Positions 25,953 to 32,920 of a stretch of DNA of 64,000 nucleotides are shown piece by piece. The stretch spans positions 60,832 to 124,831 of the forward strand of contig JAGWZK010000008.1 of assembly GCA_018968885.1 (NCBI GenBank), given 5' to 3'. Each line of letters opens with the position of its first letter. Positions within the stretch are counted from its first letter, which is position 1. This DNA is from Planctomycetota bacterium. Its GTDB lineage: Bacteria > Planctomycetota > Phycisphaerae > Phycisphaerales > UBA1924. The notes under the pieces are model-generated. The model did not search any database. It saw only the letters and a program-made list of their open reading frames with translations, and was not told the origin of the DNA. The position numbers and the translations under genes were made by a program.

Positions 25953-26023
25953 AGGTGTCTCGTGCAATCAGAGGCGAATGTGAGTGGTCATTGTGGACCG
26001 CTGCGCATCGAGTTCTGACAGCA

Positions 26024-27235
26024 TCACGGCAGTGCCGACTCGATCTCTGTAAGGGAGACGTTCAGCACGGCGCGGCAGATGCGATCCAGATCCTCGCGCG
26101 GTCCGGTGAAGTGTAGGGTTCGGCTGACGTGCCTGCCGGATTCACCCGGTTTCAATGCCAATGCCGGCGAGGAAGTCTCCAGCTCATAAAACGTTGCCGC
26201 ACCCGCGGTGGTCCCGCCATCGTTGTAGCTGTTGATGACATCCCCGGCGAAGGGTTCCTTCTGCATTTCCCACGCCGAATTCACATATGCGGTCACGCCC
26301 GCCGGGAGGGAGTACTTGACAATGGTGAGCACCTGCCGCGAAGGGTCCCAAGAGCCGCACACCGGGGTGCTGCGCATCGGGTTGGTGCCGATCTTGGTTC
26401 GCGAAAGACCATCGGCCTTGAAGAAGATTGCCCGGTCATTCAGCGCCAGCCGCTCGGCCGGCACTTTGCCGAAATAGTCATCCTTCACCACTGCGCCGTG
26501 CGAGCTCGCAGGCCCGGGGGCGAAGGGAATAACCGCGATGGTCTTCGCCGAGGGCTTGAACATACCCAGTGTCCAGATGCTCAACATACCAGTGTCTTTG
26601 GTCCACGCGGCGGTGCCGGTGTTGGTCAATACATTGTCCGTGTCAAAGGCGACGCACGATGACTGACCTTGCCCGATCTTCATTTCAAAGCACGCTTGAG
26701 CGCCCTCGATCAGACGCACGGTGCGGTCAATCCGCGTGTTGAAGGTGAAGCCGGAAAAGTTTTTGAACGTGGCATTGTGCGTCATCACCACGCTGGTGGC
26801 ATCCTGCGACACCACGCGATACGCCTCGGTGTCAATCGGAGCAGGGGTTTGCCAGTCGTCCAGGGTAAATTTGTCACCCGGTTCAAAGAATATTGCGAAT
26901 TGACCACCCTCAGGCCCGAGCCAGAAACGATCCTCGCCGCCATATCCATTGATCTTGGGCAGAGTGGTTTTCGATGCAATCACTGCGTCATCGAGAAAGC
27001 CGAAACTCGGGCCCGCATCACCGCCAGTGGTGCTGGTGAAGACCCTGCCGCAGATCGACGGTACCACCGCCACCTTGGACTTGCCATCGGCGGACGACAG
27101 CACGATGGTGTCGCGATGCGAGGCCAGGAAAGCTACGTCACCACCAAATGACCGTTCGGAAGGCATGGAGCAACCAGTCAAAAAAAGTGCGGTTGGAACA
27201 AACACACAAGCGGACACAAGTTCTGGAATGCGCAT
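26024..27235 (-). CDS. DUF6786-like lipoprotein
   Basis: A protein of 403 residues with a lipoprotein signal: hydrophobic h-region and the lipobox LTGC (Cys at about residue 23). The mature part shows INGYGGEDRFWLGPEGGQFAIFF, the pattern typical of DUF6786 proteins of Bacteroidetes and planctomycetes, a galactose-mutarotase-like beta-sandwich (inference), with SIWTLGMFKP and a C-terminal LKPGESGRHVSRTLHF. It probably binds or changes a carbohydrate in the periplasm. The start at 27235 is fixed by TATGCT exactly six bases upstream and by the signal peptide, although the frame is open to 27487. The next gene upstream on this strand is glyA, ending 140 bases away. Confidence 0.75.
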   Translation of the reverse strand: MRIPELVSACVFVPTALFLTGCSMPSERSFGGDVAFLASHRDTIVLSSADGKSKVAVVPSICGRVFTSTTGGDAGPSFGFLDDAVIASKTTLPKINGYGGEDRFWLGPEGGQFAIFFEPGDKFTLDDWQTPAPIDTEAYRVVSQDATSVVMTHNATFKNFSGFTFNTRIDRTVRLIEGAQACFEMKIGQGQSSCVAFDTDNVLTNTGTAAWTKDTGMLSIWTLGMFKPSAKTIAVIPFAPGPASSHGAVVKDDYFGKVPAERLALNDRAIFFKADGLSRTKIGTNPMRSTPVCGSWDPSRQVLTIVKYSLPAGVTAYVNSAWEMQKEPFAGDVINSYNDGGTTAGAATFYELETSSPALALKPGESGRHVSRTLHFTGPREDLDRICRAVLNVSLTEIESALP

Positions 27236-27241
27236 GCGCAC

Positions 27242-27247
27242 AGCATA
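27242..27247 (-). promoter_or_regulatory. -10 box TATGCT of a leaderless promoter (minus strand)
   Basis: On the minus strand TATGCT ends six bases before the ATG at 27235. It decides this start against several upstream in-frame starts. Confidence 0.5.
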
Positions 27248-27374
27248 CCGGGAAAATAGAGTGCCGTCGGGCTGGAAAACGCTCGGTGATTCATCCGATG
27301 AAACACCGGAATCGATCGCTTTGCCACCGAATTCCGCCTGAGTATCCCCCTCAATCACTTTCCGACGACAGACT

Positions 27375-28664
27375 TCAGTGCGGCATGGGGAACTTTCCGC
27401 ACAAGGCCTCGATCTCGCCTCGCACGGCCTTGCACACCTTGGCCAATTCATCCGGACCAGCCAAGCCCGCGGCCATGGTGCGATCAAAGAAATCGGCCAC
27501 CTGCTCCATCTGGGCTTCCTTCATGCCGCGCGTGGTCAGAGCGGGAGTACCCAGTCGGATGCCGCTGGTGACCCGCGGCGGGCGCGGATCGTTAGGAATG
27601 CCGTTCATATTGCAGATGATGCCCGCAGTCTCCAGCCACTTACTGCCTTCAGCGCCCGTGAGTTTGTCGCTGCGCTGGCGAAGATCGACCAACATCAAGT
27701 GATTGTCGGTGCCGCCCGTAGTGATGCGATAGCCACGCTTGACCAGTGCGGCGGCGAGTGCCTTGGCATTGCACACCACTTGGGCCGAATAGGTGCGGAA
27801 ATCCGGGTTGAGACACTCGCCAAAGGCCACCGCCTTGGCCGCGATCACGTGCATCAGGGGGCCACCTTGCATACCGGGGAAGACGGCCTTGTCGATTTTC
27901 TTGGCGAGTTCTTCGTCATTGGTCAGGATGAGACCACCACGCGGTCCACGCAGTGTCTTATGCGTTGTCGTCGTCACCACATGCGCGTGCGGGAACGCGT
28001 TGGGATGGGCCCCTCCCACGATCAGGCCCGCGATGTGTGCAACATCGGCGACCAGGAGCGCACCCACCTCATCGGCGAGGGCGCGGAACTTGTCAAACTT
28101 GATGGTGCGTGGATATGCCGAATAGCCGCACATGATGACCTTGGGCTTGTGTTCCAGGCACACCGCGCGGGCAGCGTCATAGTCGATCTGCTCAAATTCC
28201 TTGTGGTCAGCCGCGTAATGCAGGGGATAGTGAACCGGGTTGTAGTAGCGCCCGCTGAAGTTGATCTTCATGCCGTGCGACAAGTGTCCGCCATCTTTCA
28301 GGAGCAAGCTGGCAAAGGTGCTCCCCGGCTCCATGAGCGCCATGAACACCGCCGCGTTGGCCTGGGCCCCGGAGTGCGGCTGCACATTGGCAAACTTGGC
28401 CCCGAACATCTGCTTGGCGCGCTCGATCGCCAGCGTCTCGACCTGATCGTGAAACTCGCAGCCGTTGTAGTACCGCGCGCCGGGATACCCCTCGGCGTAC
28501 TTGTTGGTCAGGCACGAACCCATCGCCTCCATCACCGCCGGGGAGGTGTGATTCTCGCTGGCGATCAACTCCAGCGTGGTCTCCTGACGATGCGCCTCTT
28601 TGCGGATCAGGTCAAAGATCGCAGGGTCGCGGCGTGCCAATAGTGATGAGTGCGTGTCTGCCAT
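27375..28664 (-). CDS. glyA: Serine hydroxymethyltransferase
   Basis: A protein of 429 residues, usual length for bacterial GlyA. The PLP-binding lysine is in [11 protein letters not shown], the N-terminal substrate motif is [12 protein letters not shown], then [15 protein letters not shown] and [13 protein letters not shown]. It moves the hydroxymethyl group of serine to tetrahydrofolate, giving glycine and methylene-THF in the cytoplasm. TACCCT lies five bases before the ATG with no Shine-Dalgarno site, so the transcript may be leaderless. An open frame of 421 codons on the opposite strand is a shadow. It is followed by the DUF6786 lipoprotein gene, which has its own box. Confidence 0.97.
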   Translation of the reverse strand: MADTHSSLLARRDPAIFDLIRKEAHRQETTLELIASENHTSPAVMEAMGSCLTNKYAEGYPGARYYNGCEFHDQVETLAIERAKQMFGAKFANVQPHSGAQANAAVFMALMEPGSTFASLLLKDGGHLSHGMKINFSGRYYNPVHYPLHYAADHKEFEQIDYDAARAVCLEHKPKVIMCGYSAYPRTIKFDKFRALADEVGALLVADVAHIAGLIVGGAHPNAFPHAHVVTTTTHKTLRGPRGGLILTNDEELAKKIDKAVFPGMQGGPLMHVIAAKAVAFGECLNPDFRTYSAQVVCNAKALAAALVKRGYRITTGGTDNHLMLVDLRQRSDKLTGAEGSKWLETAGIICNMNGIPNDPRPPRVTSGIRLGTPALTTRGMKEAQMEQVADFFDRTMAAGLAGPDELAKVCKAVRGEIEALCGKFPMPH

Positions 28665-28669
28665 GTTTG

Positions 28670-28675
28670 AGGGTA
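28670..28675 (-). promoter_or_regulatory. -10 box TACCCT of a leaderless promoter for glyA (minus strand)
   Basis: On the minus strand TACCCT ends five bases before the glyA ATG at 28664. Confidence 0.4.
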
Positions 28676-28708
28676 TCTCTGATCAGGCAGCGATCCAATG
28701 TGCCATGT

Positions 28709-29755
28709 TCACCAGTTCCAGCGATTCAGCATGGGCAACAACTCGTACGAGCCGGGAACGCCGGGAATCAAGAGAGCCAAGAGCGAGACAGCGAAGATCA
28801 ACCAATACACCAATCCAGGGCGACTGAAGCGCCAATAGCGGACAATTACCACCCACCACCACCGCGCGGTCCACACATACAGCGCAAGCACCAGAGTCAA
28901 CGCGATCCCGTATGCGATGTCGTAGGACAGCAGAACTTGCCAACCCCAGTTGCGGGCGTTGATCAACTGCATCTTCATCCATGTCCAGCCCATGGAGTCA
29001 CAGATATCCGTGGCCAGTATGCCCGTGCGCAGCACCAGCAGCATGATCGTGATGACCATTCCCCACCACAATGAGTAGGCCCAGCCGCGAAGGACGTGGG
29101 TCCGTTTCACCTTGGCCTCGAGGCGCGAGTCAGAGAGAAGCAGCATCATCACCGGCCAACTGAGATTCATCCCCCAGAAACAGCCGATGGGCATGAGCAT
29201 GAAATCCGTGTTGAGCGACATTCCTTTCACGCTCCAGGCTGCTCCCCACCACTCCTCATGAGCAAATGGGTACAGGATTAACTGCTCAACCACCTGCCAC
29301 CAATACTCCGGACTGGTGGTTCTGATTCCTCGCACGACAAATCCGCCCGCAACGTAATAGACACCGATATCGATCGCGGCCATCAGCATTGATACCAGCA
29401 GCAAGAACACGCCACCGCACAGGGCGACATACAACCACAATCGACCCACCCGCGGCACATGCCACATCTGCACCGCATTCCAGAATCTGCCGGGAAAGAG
29501 CGATTTCCACAGTGTTCCCAGCACGCCACGCACGGGGTGACGAGTGTGTTCAAAGAGCCAAGGAAGTTGCCGCCGATCGGCACGCAACAGATTTGCCCAT
29601 TCAAACTCCATGCCGCATTCTGAGCAGGTTCCCTGTAACGGGCACTGATCCGTGAATGCGGCGATCACGCCGTCAAGTTCGTAATCACAGCGCGGGCAGC
29701 GAATGTGCCCTGGGATGGAATCGGCATGTGATCTAGTGATTTCATCCATCATCAC
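28709..29755 (-). CDS. Zinc-ribbon multi-span membrane protein (paralogue 1)
   Basis: A protein of 348 residues. Residues about 19-50 form a zinc ribbon (CPRCDYEL...CSECGMEFEW), preceded by a third Cys in DQCPLQGTC. A linker with LFPGRFW leads to five or six membrane helices. It is a paralogue of the gene just upstream, with the same CPLQG-x-CSECG-x-[ED]FEW block and the same position of the first helix. The start overlaps the end of the neighbour (ATGA, 29752-29755), so the two are translated together and may form a heteromeric complex (inference). The function is not known; such ribbon-plus-membrane proteins are widespread in planctomycetes. Confidence 0.72.
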   Translation of the reverse strand: MMMDEITRSHADSIPGHIRCPRCDYELDGVIAAFTDQCPLQGTCSECGMEFEWANLLRADRRQLPWLFEHTRHPVRGVLGTLWKSLFPGRFWNAVQMWHVPRVGRLWLYVALCGGVFLLLVSMLMAAIDIGVYYVAGGFVVRGIRTTSPEYWWQVVEQLILYPFAHEEWWGAAWSVKGMSLNTDFMLMPIGCFWGMNLSWPVMMLLLSDSRLEAKVKRTHVLRGWAYSLWWGMVITIMLLVLRTGILATDICDSMGWTWMKMQLINARNWGWQVLLSYDIAYGIALTLVLALYVWTARWWWVVIVRYWRFSRPGLVYWLIFAVSLLALLIPGVPGSYELLPMLNRWNW

Positions 29756-30744
29756 ACCAACCCCGAGAAGAGGTGCTTATACGCCATTGGGTACAAGAGC
29801 AACACCAGTAGCACGCTGGTAAGAGTGCAAATGATCACCATTGCCGCGGCAACCGCCCAAGCCGTGGGCAGGCGCAGGTAGCGTGAACACGCAAAACCCC
29901 AGACCACAAACAGCCACAGTGCACAGACTGGCACGACCATCGCTGCGGTGCGATCGCTAAACATGCCGGAAATCCAATACAGGTCAAATCCCGGGCCGCG
30001 TATGCCAAACGTCCAATTCACTTTCAGCAGTGCCCAGCCGACGAATCGCATCAGCGGCCCCGCCCACAGCAGCACCCAGGGAGTGGAATACAAAGCGATC
30101 CGTACGAGGTGTTCCTTTCGCACCTTGCATCGCCGCAGCGTGACCGGCAGCAACCGAAACGTCAGTGGCATGAGGAAGGCAGACAGCAAAACCAGGAGAT
30201 CGGTGGCCGAAAGTACTTGATCAATCGATGTAATCTTCCAGGAGTTGGCTGCTGTCGATGTACTGTATGGTGTGTAGAAAATCCAGTCTTCATTGTCAGA
30301 GAACGGAAGCCAAAATCCGCTGACCGGCAGGTACTCCAGTATCGCGCCCCACCTTGTGGCTCCAAAATTCAACTGCAGTGTCAACTGTGAGACCGCCACC
30401 ATCAGCAGATAGCACGCGATGAAGATGATCAGCGACACCGCCAGGGCGTATCGCAGCACAATCGGATACTCCATCCGCACCTTGCGCCAGAAGATCCACG
30501 GCAAGATGGACCGCCACGCTGTTCCCACCGCCGCCCAACGCCTGCTTCCAACCTCCGCCGTCTCAATGAACCACCGCGGCACCTGCAATTCCGGCCTCAT
30601 CACCAACCGCCACTCAAAATCCAGTCCACATTCGCTGCACTTGCCTTGCAGAGGGCACATGGTCTCCCAGCGTGCAACCTCTCCGGCCTGGTCATAGCCG
30701 CAGCGCGGGCAGGCGGGGGTGGATTGGCGAGGCGAATCTGACAA
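29752..30744 (-). CDS. Zinc-ribbon multi-span membrane protein (paralogue 2)
   Basis: A protein of about 330 residues with an N-terminal zinc ribbon (CPRCGYDQ...CPLQGKCSECGLDFEW) and five or six hydrophobic segments (for example YALAVSLIIFIACYLLMVAV and AVAAAMVIICTLTSVLLVLLLYPM). Paralogue of the gene downstream, with which it overlaps by four bases. The TTG at 30744 is used because AGAAGAGG lies just upstream and the zinc ribbon follows; the frame stays open to 30933, but that would run through the start of the divergent pdxA gene. No function can be given. Confidence 0.68.
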   Translation of the reverse strand: MSDSPRQSTPACPRCGYDQAGEVARWETMCPLQGKCSECGLDFEWRLVMRPELQVPRWFIETAEVGSRRWAAVGTAWRSILPWIFWRKVRMEYPIVLRYALAVSLIIFIACYLLMVAVSQLTLQLNFGATRWGAILEYLPVSGFWLPFSDNEDWIFYTPYSTSTAANSWKITSIDQVLSATDLLVLLSAFLMPLTFRLLPVTLRRCKVRKEHLVRIALYSTPWVLLWAGPLMRFVGWALLKVNWTFGIRGPGFDLYWISGMFSDRTAAMVVPVCALWLFVVWGFACSRYLRLPTAWAVAAAMVIICTLTSVLLVLLLYPMAYKHLFSGLV

Positions 30745-30805
30745 GTGACCTCTTCTCGTGGACAAGTTACCATGCAGCCCCGAAAGAGGTTGCGGCAGCA
30801 GCACG

Positions 30806-31819
30806 ATGACCACCATGACCACCACGCCGACACATATTCCCACCATCGCGATCACCCTCGGCGACCCCGGCGGCATCGGCCCCGAAGTCATCGTCAAAGC
30901 CCTTGCCGATGAGCGGCGGCGTATGAAGGCCAAGTACGTGATCTACGGGCTGGATGGGCCCCTGCAGGATGCAGCGAAGGCCGCAAAGATCGCGCCTTTC
31001 TGGTCAACGCATCTCAACACCCAGGTCGCCCTCATCGACTACAGCAAAGCAGTGGGCACCGATGCCTTTCCCGCGACCCACAACGCCCGTGGTGGCAAGC
31101 TTTCGGCCCAACTCTGCGAAGCCGCAATCTTGCATGCGCGCGATCCCGGCCAGGCGCCCTTTCCCAAAGGGCAGAAGATCGATGCCATCGTCACCGGTCC
31201 GATCAGTAAAGAGTCATGGGCACTCGCCGGATGGCACTACCCCGGACACACCGAGCTCTTCGCCGAGCGATTTGAAACGCACGAGTTCGGCATGTTCTTC
31301 GCCTCGCAGAAGTTGAAAGTCATCCTCGCCACAATTCACATTCCTTTGGCCAAGGTGCCTTCGTTCTTGTCGACGGATCGGGTGCTGCGGGCGATCTGCC
31401 TCGGTCACGATGCTTGCCAGCGGCTCGGCATCGCCTCGCCACGCATTGCCGTCGCGGGAGTAAATCCGCACGCAGGCGAGAATGGCCTGCTCGGGCGCGA
31501 AGAGAAACTGATCATCGAGCCGGCAATCTTGCAAGCGCGGCAGAGCGACATCGATGTCCGTGGCCCTTTCCCCGGCGACACCATCTTTCTCAGTGCTCTC
31601 CAAGGGAAGTACGACCTCGTCGTGGCCATGTATCACGATCAGGGGCTGATTCCCGTAAAGCTTCTGTGCCGCGATGAGGCGGTGAATGTGACGGTCGGAT
31701 TGCCAATCATCCGCACCAGCCCGGATCATGGAACGGGGTTTGACATCGCTGGAAAAAACAAAGCCGATCCCGGCAGCATGGCCAGCGCGATTGATCTGGC
31801 GATCAAGATGTGGCGTTAG
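30806..31819 (+). CDS. pdxA: 4-hydroxythreonine-4-phosphate dehydrogenase
   Basis: A protein of 337 residues. PdxA motifs are present: TLGDPGGIGPEVIVKAL near the N-terminus, VTGPISKESW, HYPGHTELFAE (metal-binding His), VAGVNPHAGENGLLG and the C-terminal MYHDQGLIPVKLL and RTSPDHGTGFDIAG. It oxidises 4-phosphohydroxy-L-threonine with NAD and decarboxylates it, in the DXP-dependent route to pyridoxal phosphate. The ATG at 30806 is taken as start; ATG 30815 and GTG 30758 are in frame, none with a clear ribosome site. It is divergent from the zinc-ribbon membrane gene and is followed 26 bases later by the DUF2750 gene. Confidence 0.94.
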   Translation: MTTMTTTPTHIPTIAITLGDPGGIGPEVIVKALADERRRMKAKYVIYGLDGPLQDAAKAAKIAPFWSTHLNTQVALIDYSKAVGTDAFPATHNARGGKLSAQLCEAAILHARDPGQAPFPKGQKIDAIVTGPISKESWALAGWHYPGHTELFAERFETHEFGMFFASQKLKVILATIHIPLAKVPSFLSTDRVLRAICLGHDACQRLGIASPRIAVAGVNPHAGENGLLGREEKLIIEPAILQARQSDIDVRGPFPGDTIFLSALQGKYDLVVAMYHDQGLIPVKLLCRDEAVNVTVGLPIIRTSPDHGTGFDIAGKNKADPGSMASAIDLAIKMWR

Positions 31820-31845
31820 TCCGCTTGTTTGACAAGGAGATTCCC

Positions 31846-32265
31846 ATGCTCCGCCCCATCCCGTCCAAGCAGCTTGATGCGATGCTGGAACTCCGCGATC
31901 TGAGGAAACGCTACGGACACTGCGTGAAGATGATCGCCGACCTTGGCAGTCTGTGGTGGCTTGAAAGTGCTCGGGGCCGCTGCGTACTTGGGCCCACCGC
32001 CCAGGGCGCGATGCTGCTGCCGGTCTGGCCGCATCCTGATTACGCCAGCGCCTACCTGAGGCTTGATCCTGTCGCGGCCGTCGTGTGGGCAACCAGCGAA
32101 CCCATGGAGATCGAAGTTCACGAGTTCATTGATGAGCACGTTCCTGAGCTCATCAAAACGGGCTATGCGATTGCCGCGTTCCCTATTCCGCCCGGGCAGG
32201 CCTGTATCGTGTCCGTCGATGACTTCGCCGCGAACCTGCAATTCGAACTCGATCAGGTGGAGTGA
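31846..32265 (+). CDS. DUF2750 family protein
   Basis: A protein of 139 residues with the DUF2750 layout: an N-terminal helix region (LRDLRKRYGHCVKMIAD), a strand region that senses small molecules or a partner (SLWWLESARGRCVLGP; LLPVWPHPDYA), and the C-terminal IEVHEFIDEHVPELIKTGYAIAAFPIPPGQ. Such proteins are small, cytoplasmic and without a known function. AAGGAG six bases before the ATG at 31846 decides the start. It lies just behind pdxA, so it is probably on the same transcript. It ends 20 bases from the convergent end of the pilus operon. Confidence 0.8.
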   Translation: MLRPIPSKQLDAMLELRDLRKRYGHCVKMIADLGSLWWLESARGRCVLGPTAQGAMLLPVWPHPDYASAYLRLDPVAAVVWATSEPMEIEVHEFIDEHVPELIKTGYAIAAFPIPPGQACIVSVDDFAANLQFELDQVE

Positions 32266-32284
32266 GCTTCGGCGGTAAGCCGTC

Positions 32285-32920
32285 TCAATCCAACCGCCGC
32301 GGCACCACGCTCGTCACCATCCGCAGGTTGCCCGCACCCATCGCCGATTGCACACTGGTGATCTGCAGCCCGTTCGGGTTCACCACCATGTCAATTGTTG
32401 CCTTGCGCAGGCGTGGTCCGACGTCATACTCCATCGTAAAGGTGACGTTCTGAAGGTTGCTGATGAGTGGGTGCGATTCCGTCCGTGTCAGCGTGCCACT
32501 GGTGTAGTTCTTTTGTACGTACCACAATTCAAATGGACCATTCACCGTCGCTGTCGCATCGCGGCGTTCCAATCGCACGATCGTCATGGTTCCTGCGGCA
32601 TCGTTGCGGGCCGATTCAAATTCAATGAACGTGCTCGACAGCGGATTCTGGGTCGCATCCAACACATCGTCTGGATAAGGGCCAAACTCAGTGCCTGTGC
32701 GCACCATCGCCGTGATGCGCTGCATCACGATGCGCGCCACCACGTTGTTGCTCGCCTGATCCGTGGTGTATTTGTACCCCTTGAATGATGCATCAAGGGC
32801 CACCAGCATCGCCGTCAGGAGCGACGCCGTGATCGTCAGGGCAATCAGCACTTCAACCAGCGAGAAGCCGCGACGAGCCGAACTGTTCGTGGCAGTGTTC
32901 ATAGGTGTGAATGCTCTCAT
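32285..32920 (-). CDS. PilW/GspJ-like minor pseudopilin
   Basis: A protein of 211 residues with a prepilin leader RRGFSLVEVLIALTITASLL (cleavage after Gly, Phe at +1, Glu at +5), then a globular domain with WYVQKNYTSGTLTR and a C-terminal beta region (FTMEYDVGPRLRKATIDMVV). This order is that of PilW/GspJ minor pilins, which sit at the pilus tip complex. The ATG overlaps the stop of the PilX-like gene (32917-32920), so it is translated with it. It is the last gene of the pilus operon. The match is to the class, not to a named protein. Confidence 0.82.
   Translation of the reverse strand: MRAFTPMNTATNSSARRGFSLVEVLIALTITASLLTAMLVALDASFKGYKYTTDQASNNVVARIVMQRITAMVRTGTEFGPYPDDVLDATQNPLSSTFIEFESARNDAAGTMTIVRLERRDATATVNGPFELWYVQKNYTSGTLTRTESHPLISNLQNVTFTMEYDVGPRLRKATIDMVVNPNGLQITSVQSAMGAGNLRMVTSVVPRRLD

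Noticed and set aside
27378..28643. 421-codon open frame opposite glyA
   Set aside because: glyA on the other strand has every family motif; this frame has no recognisable pattern.
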